From Nocardioides abyssi (lineage in GTDB: Bacteria; Actinomycetota; Actinomycetes; Propionibacteriales; Nocardioidaceae): 64,000 nt of DNA. The stretch spans positions 558,001 to 622,000 of the forward strand of contig NZ_JAUHJR010000002.1 of the NCBI RefSeq assembly GCF_030412915.1, read 5' to 3'. The position numbers were made by a program, and so were the translations under genes. Under the pieces are notes generated by a model. The model saw only the letters and a program-made list of their open reading frames with translations, was not told where the DNA came from and made no database searches. Of this stretch, positions 28,849-37,261 are shown in pieces. The first letter of the stretch is position 1. Every line of letters begins with the position of its first letter.

Positions 28849-29816
28849 CCACCGCTCCCGCACCGACGCTCCCGACCAGCGTCACCGTCTACGAGGTCGG
28901 CCCCCGCGACGGCCTGCAGAACGAGGCCGGCCAGGTGCCGACCGAGGTCAAGGTCGAGTTCGTCGAGCGGCTCCTGGCTGCCGGCCTGCCGGTCGTGGAG
29001 GCGACGAGCTTCGTCCACCCCCGCTGGGTGCCGCAGCTCGCCGACGCTGCGGAGCTGCTCGGGCTGCTCGAGGAGCGGATCGGCGACCGGGCGCGGGACC
29101 TGCCGGTGCTGGTCCCCAACGACCGCGGACTCGACCGCGCGCTCGAGCTCGGCTGCCGCCACGTCGCCGTCTTCGGCTCGGCCACCGAGACCTTCGCCCA
29201 GCGCAACCTCAACCGCTCCTACGAGGAGCAGTTCGCGATGTTCGAGCCGACCGTGCGCCGCGCCCGCGAGGCCGGCATGCGGGTGCGCGGCTACCTCTCG
29301 ATGTGCTTCGGCGACCCGTGGGAGGGCGCCGTGCCCGTCGAGCAGGTCGTGACGGCGGGCCGGCGGCTGCTCGACCTCGGGGCGAGCGAGCTCAGCCTCG
29401 GCGACACGATCGGCGTCGGCACCGCCGGCCAGGTCGGCGAGCTGGTGGCGGCGTTCGGCGCGGCCGGCGTCGGCACCGACCGGCTCGCGATGCACTTCCA
29501 CGACACCTACGGCCAGGCGCTCGCCAACACCTACGCCGCCCTGCAGGCGGGCATCACCACCTTCGACGCGAGCGCCGGCGGGCTCGGCGGCTGCCCCTAC
29601 GCCAAGAGCGCCACCGGCAACCTCGCGACCGAGGACCTGCTGTGGCTGCTGCGCGGCCTGGGCATCTCGACCGCCGGCGAGGCAGGCAGCGGGATCGGCA
29701 GCGGGACCGGGGTGGACCTCGACGCGGTCGTCGCGACCAGCGCGTGGATGGCGCGGCAGCTCGGGCGGCCCAGCCCGTCGGCGGTGGTCCGCGCCCTGGC
29801 AGGATCGGGGTCGTGA
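28845..29816 (+). CDS. Hydroxymethylglutaryl-CoA lyase
   Basis: 323 residues, TIM-barrel HMGL-like family. Motifs are YEVGPRDGLQNE at the N-terminus (metal and substrate site), VEATSFVHPRWVPQLAD, HFHDTYGQALANTY (metal histidines) and the G-rich catalytic Cys loop GGLGGCPYAKSATGN. It cleaves HMG-CoA to acetoacetate and acetyl-CoA, the last step of leucine degradation. ATGA overlap with the biotin carboxylase stop shows translational coupling. No isovaleryl-CoA dehydrogenase or methylglutaconyl-CoA hydratase is encoded in the window. Confidence 0.93.
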   Translation: MTTAPAPTLPTSVTVYEVGPRDGLQNEAGQVPTEVKVEFVERLLAAGLPVVEATSFVHPRWVPQLADAAELLGLLEERIGDRARDLPVLVPNDRGLDRALELGCRHVAVFGSATETFAQRNLNRSYEEQFAMFEPTVRRAREAGMRVRGYLSMCFGDPWEGAVPVEQVVTAGRRLLDLGASELSLGDTIGVGTAGQVGELVAAFGAAGVGTDRLAMHFHDTYGQALANTYAALQAGITTFDASAGGLGGCPYAKSATGNLATEDLLWLLRGLGISTAGEAGSGIGSGTGVDLDAVVATSAWMARQLGRPSPSAVVRALAGSGS

Positions 29817-30916
29817 CCACCCGCCGCGTCTACCTCCACGTCGGGGCGCCCAAGACCGGCACGACGTACGTCCAGGACCGGCTCACCCGCAACGCCCGCC
29901 TGCTCGCGCGGCACGGCGTGCACGTGCCGACCGGCTCGGCGCTGGTGACGCCCGCGCTGTTCCACTTCCGCGCGGCGCTGGACCTGCTCGAGCAGGACTG
30001 GGGCGGCGCGCCCGGGCACGCCGTCGGCGCGTGGGACGCGCTGGTCCGCAAGGTCGACAAGCTGTCGGGGACCGTGGTGGTCAGCCACGAGATCCTCGCC
30101 CCCGCCTCCGCGGCGCAGGTGGCCCGCGCCAAGCGCGACCTCGGCGGCGACGGCACCGAGCTGCACGTGGTCTACAGCGCCCGCGACCTCGCCCGCCAGG
30201 TGCCGGCCGCGTGGCAGGAGAGCATCAAGCAGGGCCGCAAGTGGAGCTACCGGCGCTACCTCGCCCGCACCCGCGAGGGCCGGCCGTGGTTCTCCCGCGC
30301 CTTCGACCTGCCGACCGTGCTCGAGCGGTGGGGCGCCGACCTGCCGCCCGAGCGGATCCACCTGGTCACCGTCCCGCCGAAGCGGGTCGTCCAGGAGCGC
30401 TCCGACGTGCTGTGGCTGCGCTTCTGCACCGCGCTCGGCATCGACCCGGCGTGGGCGCCGCGCGAGAGCGACCGCGCCAACCAGTCGCTCGGCATCGCCG
30501 AGACCCAGGTCGTGCGCCGGTTGAACCGGCGGATGGACCGGGCCACCCGCCGCGAGGCGTCGTACGACGAGCTGATCCGCGAGATGCTCGCGCAGGAGGC
30601 ACTGGTCGGCCGGCGCTCGACGCCCGTGCTGCTGCCACCCGACATGTACCCCTGGGCCGAGGAGCAGGCCGACCGCTGGATCACCTGGGCCCGGGGCTCC
30701 GGCATCCACGTCGTCGGCGACCTCGAGGAGCTGCGCCCCGGCCTGCCGCCGCTGGAGCCGTGGCGCGACCCCGACCGGGTCCCGCCCAAGCGCCAGCTCG
30801 ACGTCGCCCTCGACGCGCTCGCGGCGATGACCCGCGAGGCCGCGCGGCGCGACGACCCCGAACAGGCGCTGTGGCGCCGCGCCCGCACGCAGCTCGAGCG
30901 GCTGCGCCGGCCGTGA
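29813..30916 (+). CDS. Sulfotransferase-family protein (first of three paralogues)
   Basis: 367 residues. The N-terminal VYLHVGAPKTGTTYVQ contains the 5'-phosphosulfate loop PKTGTT (residues 13-18) of PAPS-dependent sulfotransferases. Further markers are VVSHEIL, and VVYSARDLARQVPAAWQESIKQ, which matches the 3'-phosphate-binding region. GTGA overlap with the HMG-CoA lyase stop links it to the leucine operon, an unexpected pairing. It resembles the gene two positions downstream throughout. Acceptor substrate unknown; it may sulfate a lipid or glycan. Confidence 0.75.
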   Translation: MTTRRVYLHVGAPKTGTTYVQDRLTRNARLLARHGVHVPTGSALVTPALFHFRAALDLLEQDWGGAPGHAVGAWDALVRKVDKLSGTVVVSHEILAPASAAQVARAKRDLGGDGTELHVVYSARDLARQVPAAWQESIKQGRKWSYRRYLARTREGRPWFSRAFDLPTVLERWGADLPPERIHLVTVPPKRVVQERSDVLWLRFCTALGIDPAWAPRESDRANQSLGIAETQVVRRLNRRMDRATRREASYDELIREMLAQEALVGRRSTPVLLPPDMYPWAEEQADRWITWARGSGIHVVGDLEELRPGLPPLEPWRDPDRVPPKRQLDVALDALAAMTREAARRDDPEQALWRRARTQLERLRRP

Positions 30917-32049
30917 CCGCGCCCGTGACCGCGGGCGAGCCCGGGGAGCGGCGCGCCTGGGGCTGGGTCGCGTCCCTGCGCGAGGGCGGCACCACGCCGT
31001 GGGCCGCCTGGTCCGGCGAGGGCGAGGCGCGCGGTCGGGTGCTGCCCGGCGCGCAGCAGCTGGAGCTGCTGCGCCGGCTCAACGAGGCCGGCCACCCCAC
31101 CCCCGAGCTGGTACGCCGCGTGCTGGAGGCGTCCGCGCCCGGCCGGGGCCGCCCCGACCTGGAGCTGGTGGGGGCCGTCGACCCGGGCCCGTTCGGCCCG
31201 CGGCCGGTCGACCCCGCCGACCTGCCCGACGACGAGCTGGTCCGTGTGGCCACCTCGGTGCTGGCCGACGACCTCGCCGCCGCCGCGCTCCCCGACCCCG
31301 CCGCCGTGCCGCGGCGGCCGCCGTGGCGGCACCGCTTCCGGCTGGTCGGCGACCCGTGGCTCGCCGACGCGGCCCGGCGGGCGCTGGTGGAGCGTGGCCG
31401 GGCCCCGGGCGGGCGCGGCGCGAGGGTGCTGGTGCTCGCCGACGACCTGGGCGCCATGCTCGCCGACGCCTGGCGCCACCGCGTGCTCACCGAGGGCGCC
31501 CCACCGTGGCGAGACTGGCTCGCCGACACGGTCTCCCGCGACCGGGTGCCGCCCCGGGTCGACGTGGCGCGGGCGCTCGACACCTGGTCGGGCCGCGCCG
31601 GCCGCGACCGCGTGCGGCTCGTGCTCGACCCCGCCGCGCTGCCCCGGCTCACCGGCACCCGCACCCCGCTGCCCCCGGCCCCGGTCCTCTCCGCCGACGG
31701 TGCCGAGCTGGCGCGACGGACCGCCCCGGTGCTCGGCCTGCTGGCGCTGCCCGAGCGTCGCGCCCGGCTGCTCCGCGAGGCGTTCCTCCCGCGGCTGGCC
31801 GCCCTCGGCGGCCCGCCCCTCGGCGTACCTCCCGAGCTGGCGGGGTGGGTCCGCGGCCGCGCGGAGCGGGTGCGCGAGGAGGTGCTCGCCGCTGGCTACC
31901 CTGTCGTCGGCGACGTCGACCGGCTGCTGCCCCGGCTCCGCGAGGGTGCCCGGGAGCCCTCGGACGCCGGCGTCCTCGACCTCGCCGTGCGCCTGCTGCT
32001 CGCGGGCGACGGCCGCGACACCCCCACCCGGACGGAGGACCACCGATGA
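30913..32049 (+). CDS. Sulfotransferase-like protein without a PAPS loop (probable pseudoenzyme)
   Basis: 378 residues. Residues 1-135 are unique (RRAWGWVASLREGGTTPWAAW). From residue 140 it follows its neighbours: HRFRLVGDPWLADAARRALVERG replaces their P-loop helix, so PKTGTT has become DPWLADA at 147-153. Next, VLVLADDLGAMLADAWRHRVL and WRDWLADTVSRD match their ARDLARQVPAAWQES and YRRYLARTRE blocks. The C-terminal REEVLAAGYPVVGDVDRLLP matches GSGIHVVGDLEELRP. I read it as a degenerate paralogue, perhaps a regulatory or scaffold subunit. Start GTG overlaps the upstream stop by four bases. The homology is by eye. Confidence 0.6.
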   Translation: MTAPVTAGEPGERRAWGWVASLREGGTTPWAAWSGEGEARGRVLPGAQQLELLRRLNEAGHPTPELVRRVLEASAPGRGRPDLELVGAVDPGPFGPRPVDPADLPDDELVRVATSVLADDLAAAALPDPAAVPRRPPWRHRFRLVGDPWLADAARRALVERGRAPGGRGARVLVLADDLGAMLADAWRHRVLTEGAPPWRDWLADTVSRDRVPPRVDVARALDTWSGRAGRDRVRLVLDPAALPRLTGTRTPLPPAPVLSADGAELARRTAPVLGLLALPERRARLLREAFLPRLAALGGPPLGVPPELAGWVRGRAERVREEVLAAGYPVVGDVDRLLPRLREGAREPSDAGVLDLAVRLLLAGDGRDTPTRTEDHR

Positions 32050-33260
32050 GCGCCAAGGTGCTCCTCCACGTCGGCACCCCGAAGACCGGCACCTCCTACC
32101 TCCAGGACGTGCTCTTCCGCAACCAGCGGGTGCTCGCGCAGCACGGCATCCTCTACCCGGCCGACCGCTTCGACGCGCACTTCCTCGCCGCGCTCGACCT
32201 GATGCGGCTGCCGTGGGGCGGGCTGGAGGCCGAGGCCGTCGGTGCCTGGGACCGGCTCGCCGCCCGGGTGCGCGAGCACCGCGGCACGGCCGTGGTCAGC
32301 CACGAGATCCTCGCGACCGCGTCGCGCTCGCAGGTCGGCCGCGCGCTCGAGTCGCTCGGGCACGGCAGCGGGACCGAGGTGCACCTCGTGCTCTCGGTGC
32401 GCGACCTGGTGCGCCAGATCCCGGCGGAGTGGCAGGAGAACGTCAAGCACCGCAGCACCCTGAGCTACGCCGCGTTCCTCGAGCAGGTCCGCGACCCGGC
32501 GCGGGAGAGCCGGATCGCGACGTGGTTCTGGGGCGTCCAGGAGATCCCCGACATCCTCGACCGCTGGGGCCACGACCTGCCGCCGGAGCGGGTGCACCTG
32601 GTGACCGTGCCGCCGCCGGGCGGGGCGCCCGAGGTGCTGTGGCAGCGGTTCAGCCGCACCTTCGGCCTCGACGGCATCGACCTCGACCTGCACGCCGAGC
32701 GCGCCAACCCCTCCCTCGGCGTCCCGGAGACCGCGCTGCTGCGCCGGGTCAACCGCGCCGTCAACGCCGTGGTCGAGCCGGCGCACTACCGGCCGCTCGT
32801 CCGCGAGCTGCTCGCCCACCAGACCCTGTCGCGGCGCACCCGCTCGCCGCGGCTCGCGCTGCCGCCGGACGTGCACCCGTGGGCCCAGCAGCTCGCGGCC
32901 GCCTGGTCGCAGGAGGTCGCCCGCCGCGGGTACGACGTCGTCGGCGACCTCGCCGACCTGGTCGGTGCCCCGCCGCTCTCGCGCTGGTCCGACCCCGACC
33001 GCCCCGCCGAGCGGCAGGTGGCCGGCGCCGGCGTGGAGGCGGTCAAGGCGCTGCTGCTGGAGAACGTCCGCCTCCGCGAGGAGGAGGCCCGCCTGCACGA
33101 GGAGCTCGCCGAGACCCGACGTGCCCTCGACCGGTCCTACCTGCGGCCGTCGTACCGGCTGCGGGAGAAGGTCGTGCGCCGCCTGCAGTCCGGCGCCGCC
33201 GGCCGCGGTGCCCTGCGGGTCTACCGCCGCGTGCGCGGCAGGAGCTCGCGGTCGGCGTAG
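32046..33260 (+). CDS. Sulfotransferase-family protein (third of three paralogues)
   Basis: 404 residues. LLHVGTPKTGTSYLQ holds the intact PAPS loop (PKTGTS, residues 12-17); VVSHEILATAS and LSVRDLVRQIPAEWQENVKH follow. Compared with the first copy it has an extra C-terminal coiled coil (about 345-375, LLLENVRLREEEARLHEELAETRRAL) and a very basic tail rich in Arg, which may bind membrane or polyanion. ATGA overlap with the previous gene completes a six-gene coupled string from 25350. Its 3' end overlaps the convergent EcsC-like gene by 40 bp. Confidence 0.75.
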   Translation: MSAKVLLHVGTPKTGTSYLQDVLFRNQRVLAQHGILYPADRFDAHFLAALDLMRLPWGGLEAEAVGAWDRLAARVREHRGTAVVSHEILATASRSQVGRALESLGHGSGTEVHLVLSVRDLVRQIPAEWQENVKHRSTLSYAAFLEQVRDPARESRIATWFWGVQEIPDILDRWGHDLPPERVHLVTVPPPGGAPEVLWQRFSRTFGLDGIDLDLHAERANPSLGVPETALLRRVNRAVNAVVEPAHYRPLVRELLAHQTLSRRTRSPRLALPPDVHPWAQQLAAAWSQEVARRGYDVVGDLADLVGAPPLSRWSDPDRPAERQVAGAGVEAVKALLLENVRLREEEARLHEELAETRRALDRSYLRPSYRLREKVVRRLQSGAAGRGALRVYRRVRGRSSRSA

Positions 33261-33925
33261 CGGCCGACCCGCCACGTCGCGTAGCCGTCGGCACCCATGC
33301 CGACCAGCCCGCCGACCACGGGCACTCGCCGGCCCACGGTCGTCGCGATCCGCTTGCCCGCGACCTTCGTGATCAGCTCGGTGGCGACCTCCGCCGACAC
33401 GATCGCATCGAGGTCCGGGTCGTGCGCGGGCGCCGTCGCGAGGGCCATCGGGGGAGCGGGCAGCTTGCGCTGCTTGACCAGCTCGTCGACCTTGTCCTCC
33501 CCGAGCAGGGTCACCAGCACCGCGTTGCGCACCCGCGGGTCGTCGAGGTCGTAGCCGCGCAGGTGCGCGATCCCGGCGATCATCCGGCACTGGATGAGCG
33601 CCTGGCCGGTGATGTTGGCCGGGATCGTCAGCGCCGCGGTGACCATGCCGCCGACGTTGGTGGTGAAGCCGCTCGCGCCGGAGTAGCGCACGTGGTTCTC
33701 GATCACCTCGTGCACGGCCTTCTCGACGTTGCCGCGCTGCTCGGCCAGCTGCTTGTCGGCGGCCTCCGCGGCCGGCGGGAGCGGGCCCACGCCGTGGATC
33801 GCGCGGTGCAGCGCCTCGCGGACGAACGTGGTGGTCAGGCCGGGTGCCAGCTGCGCGATCCTGGGCGCCAGCTGCCGCCCGAGGTGACCCGTGACCGTGC
33901 CCGCGATGGTGCGCCTGCCGCTCAT
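33221..33925 (-). CDS. EcsC family protein
   Basis: 234 residues. The central region (NHVRYSGASGFTTNVGGMVTAALTIPANITGQALIQCRMIAGIAHLRGYDLDDPRVRN) is typical of EcsC-like proteins, named after a Bacillus ABC-transporter operon gene; molecular function is not known. Two weakly hydrophobic segments suggest membrane association. The ATG follows TACGAT (33937-33932 on the minus strand) by six bases. The last 40 bp lie within the end of the sulfotransferase gene. Confidence 0.78.
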   Translation of the reverse strand: MSGRRTIAGTVTGHLGRQLAPRIAQLAPGLTTTFVREALHRAIHGVGPLPPAAEAADKQLAEQRGNVEKAVHEVIENHVRYSGASGFTTNVGGMVTAALTIPANITGQALIQCRMIAGIAHLRGYDLDDPRVRNAVLVTLLGEDKVDELVKQRKLPAPPMALATAPAHDPDLDAIVSAEVATELITKVAGKRIATTVGRRVPVVGGLVGMGADGYATWRVGRYADRELLPRTRR

Positions 33926-33931
33926 GTCCCC

Positions 33932-33955
33932 ATCGTAGGGAGGGGTCGCTAACGT
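33932..33955. promoter_or_regulatory. Back-to-back leaderless promoters of the EcsC-like gene and aat
   Basis: Minus-strand -10 TACGAT at 33937-33932 and plus-strand -10 TAACGT at 33950-33955, each six bases from its start codon. Only 12 bp separate them, so polymerases on the two promoters would exclude each other. Confidence 0.55.
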
Positions 33956-33961
33956 CGGCGC

Positions 33962-34684
33962 GTGTCCGCACCCCCGCCCGACGGCCAGCCCGTGGAGCCG
34001 CCCCCGACGGCGTGGGCGTTCGGCGACCCCACGGCGTACGACGCGCTCGACGACCTCGTCGCGATCGGTGCCGACCTCGAGCCGGGCACCCTGCTGGCCG
34101 CCTACCGCCACGGGCTGTTCCCGATGCCGTCGGGCACGCCCGGCGACCCGATGTACTGGTTCAGCCCCGTGCGCCGCGGCGTGCTCCCGCTCGACGGGCT
34201 CGTCGTCTCCCGGTCGCTGCGCCGCTCCTGCCGCGACCTCGAGGTCCGGGTGGACACCGCGTTCGCCGACGTGCTCGACGCCTGTGGCGACCCCGATCGC
34301 CCGCAGGGCTGGATCGACGCCGACGTCCGCGCGGCGTACCTCCGCCTCCACGAGCTGGGCTGGGCCCACTCGGTCGAGACGTGGCGCGACGGCGAGCTGG
34401 TGGGCGGGTTGTACGGCGTCGCGATCGGCGGGCTCTTCGCGGGCGAGTCGATGTTCCACCGGGTGCGCGACGCCTCGAAGGTCGCGCTCGTCGGGCTCGT
34501 CGACCGGCTGCGCGACGACCACGCCCACGACCGGCTGCTCGACGTGCAGTGGTCGACACCGCACCTGGCGTCCCTGGGCGTCGTCGAGGTGCCGCGCGCG
34601 ACCTACCTGGCGCGGCTGCGTCGCGCGCTGGCGCTGCCCGCGCCCTCCGGGCTGGTCCGGACCCCACCCGGGCCGCAGGACTGA
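33962..34684 (+). CDS. aat: Leucyl/phenylalanyl-tRNA--protein transferase
   Basis: 240 residues with the family signature: GADLEPGTLLAAYRHGLFPMP, YWFSPVRRGVLPLDGL, HSVETWRDGELVGGLYGVAIGGLFAGESMF, and LLDVQWSTPHLASLGVVEVPRATYL. It attaches Leu or Phe from tRNA to N-terminal Arg/Lys of proteins, marking them for ClpS/ClpAP under the N-end rule; cytoplasmic. The GTG is leaderless with TAACGT at 33950-33955. Confidence 0.95.
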   Translation: MSAPPPDGQPVEPPPTAWAFGDPTAYDALDDLVAIGADLEPGTLLAAYRHGLFPMPSGTPGDPMYWFSPVRRGVLPLDGLVVSRSLRRSCRDLEVRVDTAFADVLDACGDPDRPQGWIDADVRAAYLRLHELGWAHSVETWRDGELVGGLYGVAIGGLFAGESMFHRVRDASKVALVGLVDRLRDDHAHDRLLDVQWSTPHLASLGVVEVPRATYLARLRRALALPAPSGLVRTPPGPQD

Positions 34685-34770
34685 ACCGTGCCAGGCTGGG
34701 CAAGGTGTGCCGGCGCCGTCGGACCGTCCCGGACCGCCGCCGCCCCGTTCCCCGAACCGTGAGGACCCCG

Positions 34771-35307
34771 ATGCTGAACCAGCCGAAGACCCGCACGCGG
34801 ACGCTGCGCCGCGCCGTCGCCACCTCCTCCCTCCTCCTGCTCGCGCCCTTCGCCGCCGCGTGCGGGGGGGACGACGACGAGGCCAGCTCGGCGCCGCAGG
34901 ACGCCTCGTCGGACGAGTTCTGCGAGGCCTACACGAGCATCTTCGACTCGCTGCTCGCCGCCCCCAGCGACTCCTCGCAGGCTGACCAGGAGAAGGCGGC
35001 CGTCGACGCGCTGAAGGACTGGAGCAAGCGGATGCGCGACGTCGGCACCCCCGAGGACCTGCCGGACGACGCCCGCCAGGGCTTCGAGCTGGTCCTCGAG
35101 GAGGCCTCCGACATCGACGACGTCAGCGACCTCGACGACCTGCAGGACTCCCAGGACTACGACGCCGACGAGCAGAAGCAGGCCGAGGCGCTCAACACCT
35201 GGATCACCAAGAACTGCGGCGGTTCCATGCCCGGCCTCGGCGGCAGCGGCGGCGAGGGCTCCGGCGAGGTGCCCTCGGAGCCGAGCAGCACCGAGTCGGT
35301 CGAGTAG
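34771..35307 (+). CDS. Small acidic lipoprotein, unknown function
   Basis: 178 residues. Basic N-terminus (KTRTRTLRRAV), hydrophobic segment and lipobox-like PFAAAC at about residue 31. The mature part is very acidic and rich in Asp/Glu/Ser, largely helical, with one internal Cys pair (EFCEAY and KNCGG), ending in a Gly/Ser/Glu tail. The frame opens upstream inside aat; the ATG at 34771 is chosen because the lipoprotein signal starts there. Likely attached to the outer face of the membrane. Confidence 0.72.
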   Translation: MLNQPKTRTRTLRRAVATSSLLLLAPFAAACGGDDDEASSAPQDASSDEFCEAYTSIFDSLLAAPSDSSQADQEKAAVDALKDWSKRMRDVGTPEDLPDDARQGFELVLEEASDIDDVSDLDDLQDSQDYDADEQKQAEALNTWITKNCGGSMPGLGGSGGEGSGEVPSEPSSTESVE

Positions 35308-35338
35308 CGGCCGGCACCGCCCGGGCTCAGCGACAGGC

Positions 35339-35674
35339 TCAGACGACCTGGGGCGGCTGGCCGGTCTCGCTGACCATCGGCCGGCCGGCCGCCTGCCAGT
35401 CGAGCATCCCGCCGTCGAGGTTGACGACGTCGTACCCCTGCTGGGCGAGGTAGCCCACGGCCTGCGCCGAGCGCCCGCCCGCCTTGCACACCACCAGCGT
35501 CTGCTCGGTGGGCAGCTCGGCGAGCCGCTGGGGCAGGTCCATCAGCGGGACGTGGACCGCGCCCTCGATGTGGCCGTGCGCCCACTCGACCGGCTCGCGC
35601 ACGTCGAGCACCGCCAGCCCCTCGGGGAGCGGGTCGGGCACGCCGTCGATGGTCACCGTCGGGATCGCGTTCAT
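35339..35674 (-). CDS. Single-domain rhodanese-like protein
   Basis: 111 residues. One rhodanese domain: LAVLDVREPVEWAHGHIEGAVHVPL, with catalytic Cys in the loop CKAGGRS, then VVNLDGGMLDWQAAGRP. Such proteins carry persulfide sulfur from thiosulfate or similar donors to acceptors; cytoplasmic. The ATG follows GACACT (35686-35681, minus strand) by six bases. Confidence 0.9.
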   Translation of the reverse strand: MNAIPTVTIDGVPDPLPEGLAVLDVREPVEWAHGHIEGAVHVPLMDLPQRLAELPTEQTLVVCKAGGRSAQAVGYLAQQGYDVVNLDGGMLDWQAAGRPMVSETGQPPQVV

Positions 35675-35718
35675 GGGTCCAGTGTCGCTCGCGGCTCCGA
35701 CGGCCGACCAGCGGGAGG

Positions 35719-35766
35719 CACCGCTGGTCGAGCAGCGAGCGCAAGCGAGCGTCGACGAGACCCGGT
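35719..35766 (-). repeat. 48-bp dispersed repeat, GGTCTCG...CTCGACCAGC subtype
   Basis: Read on the minus strand it has the 16+16+16 layout of the family, beginning ACCGGGTCTCGTCGAC and ending TGCTCGACCAGCGGTG. The central 16 bp are a near direct repeat (GCTCGC-TTGC-GCTCGC) rather than a hairpin. Confidence 0.7.
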
Positions 35767-35792
35767 GACCGTGCCCACCGCCCTGCGCCCCT

Positions 35793-35847
35793 CGCGGGGT
35801 CTCGTCACCGGTCGGGCCTGGCGGCCCTCCCTGCTCGACCAGCGGGG
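35793..35847 (+). repeat. 55-bp dispersed repeat, long subtype
   Basis: Begins CGCGGGGTCTCGTCAC and ends TGCTCGACCAGCGGGG, with an internal GGGCC-TGGC-GGCCC hairpin. It matches the inverted copy at 42256-42310 at 53 of 55 positions. Confidence 0.85.
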
Positions 35848-35858
35848 CAGTGTGGCGA

Positions 35859-36725
35859 CTACTTGAGCAGCTTCGACATCCGCCGGTCGGCGAGCGGCTT
35901 GCCGCCGGTCTGGCAGGTCGGGCAGTACTGCAGGCTGGAGTCGGCGAACGACACCTCGCGCACGACGTCCCCGCAGACCGGGCAGGGCTGGCCGGTGCGC
36001 CCGTGGACGGCGAGGTTCGACTTCTTCTCGCCCTTCAGCTCGCTCGCCGCGAGGCCGCGGGAGCGGTCGACGGCCGCGCCGATGGTGGAGCGCAACGCGT
36101 CGTACAGGCTCTGCAGCTCCTCGCCCTCGATGGAGCTCGCCGGCTTGTACGGCGACATGCGTGCCGCGTGCAGGATCTCGTCGGAGTAGGCGTTGCCGAT
36201 CCCGGCGATCGTGCCCTGGTGGCGCAGCACGCCCTTGATCTGCTTGCGTCCCTCGCGCTGGAGGATCTCGCCGAGCCGCTCGGCGGTGAAGTCGTCGGTC
36301 AGCGGGTCCGGGCCGAGCGAGGCGATGCCGGGCACGTCGGCGGGGTCGCGGACGACGTACATCGCCAGGCTCTTGCGCGTGCCCGCCTCGGTGACGTCGA
36401 GGCCGGAGCCGTCGTCGAGCACGATCCGCACGGCGAGCGTCGACTTCGTGCTCGGCTTCGGCGGGATCGTCGGCACCTCGTCGCGCCACCGCACCCACCC
36501 CGCGCGCGCCAGGTGCAGCACCAGGTGGGTGCCGGAGCAGTCGAGGTCGAGGAACTTGCCGTGCCGGGTCACGTCGTCGACCAGCGTGCCCTCGAGCGCC
36601 GACAGCGGCGGGTCGAAGGTCTTCAGCGCGCTGAACGCCGCGACGTGCACCTTCACGATCGCGCGTCCGTCGAGCCGGCCCCTGAGGTCGAGGGCCAGCG
36701 CTTCCACCTCCGGCAGCTCGGGCAC
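35859..36725 (-). CDS. Fpg/Nei family DNA glycosylase
   Basis: 288 residues starting MPELPEVEAL, so the catalytic N-terminal Pro2/Glu3 are present. The H2TH domain (RMSPYKPASSIEGEELQSLYDALRST) and a C-terminal zinc finger with Cys248, 251, 268 and 271 follow. It removes oxidised bases and cleaves the abasic site by beta elimination. The subfamily is the actinobacterial one annotated only as Fpg/Nei, so exact base preference is open. The GTG start is leaderless with TAGACT at 36737-36732. Confidence 0.92.
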   Translation of the reverse strand: MPELPEVEALALDLRGRLDGRAIVKVHVAAFSALKTFDPPLSALEGTLVDDVTRHGKFLDLDCSGTHLVLHLARAGWVRWRDEVPTIPPKPSTKSTLAVRIVLDDGSGLDVTEAGTRKSLAMYVVRDPADVPGIASLGPDPLTDDFTAERLGEILQREGRKQIKGVLRHQGTIAGIGNAYSDEILHAARMSPYKPASSIEGEELQSLYDALRSTIGAAVDRSRGLAASELKGEKKSNLAVHGRTGQPCPVCGDVVREVSFADSSLQYCPTCQTGGKPLADRRMSKLLK

Positions 36726-36779
36726 GCCGCGAGTCTAGGCAGCGCGGCCAGGCCCGGACAGGGGTCGGAGGGAGCCGGG

Positions 36780-37196
36780 TCAGGCGTCGTACGCCGTGCG
36801 GTGCTCCTCGCGCAGCCGGCGGTACGTCGCGTCGCCGGCCGCCGCGTCCCACGCGGCCTTGAACACCGCCGCGGCCTCGGCCTTGACCTGCGCCTTCTCG
36901 CCCTCCTGCCGGTTGGCGTAGCGGCGGGCGCGGGTGTAGCCCATCTGGAGGTACTTGCGCGCCATGTCGGCCCCCACGAAGTCCCCGTCGTCGAGGTAGC
37001 CGCGGAACCGCTCGGTGATCGCCACGCTGGACCGCTCCGCCTTCTCGACCGTCGCGAACTCCCACAGCGGCAGCAGCTCGGACTTGTAGGGCTCGACGTG
37101 GAAGACGCCCTGCTCGCCGCGGCCGACGGCGTAGAGCTCCGGGTGGGCACGCAGGTCGAGCGAGGCGTAGTCGAGGGAGTAGTCGAATCCGCGCAC
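36780..37196 (-). CDS. DUF4385-type protein
   Basis: 138 residues (MRGFDYSLDYASLDLRAHPELYAVGRGEQGVFHVEPYKSELLPLWEF...). The sequence matches from memory the family DUF4385, of unknown function, found in bacteria and phages. It is soluble, with a helical KYLQMGYTRARRYANR segment and no catalytic motif I recognise. Confidence 0.75.
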   Translation of the reverse strand: MRGFDYSLDYASLDLRAHPELYAVGRGEQGVFHVEPYKSELLPLWEFATVEKAERSSVAITERFRGYLDDGDFVGADMARKYLQMGYTRARRYANRQEGEKAQVKAEAAAVFKAAWDAAAGDATYRRLREEHRTAYDA

Positions 37197-37261
37197 GGGT
37201 GAGGTGTACCCGTTCGCCCGACCCCGTGACAGGCACCACTCCTCGGGGGCACCATGGGTCG

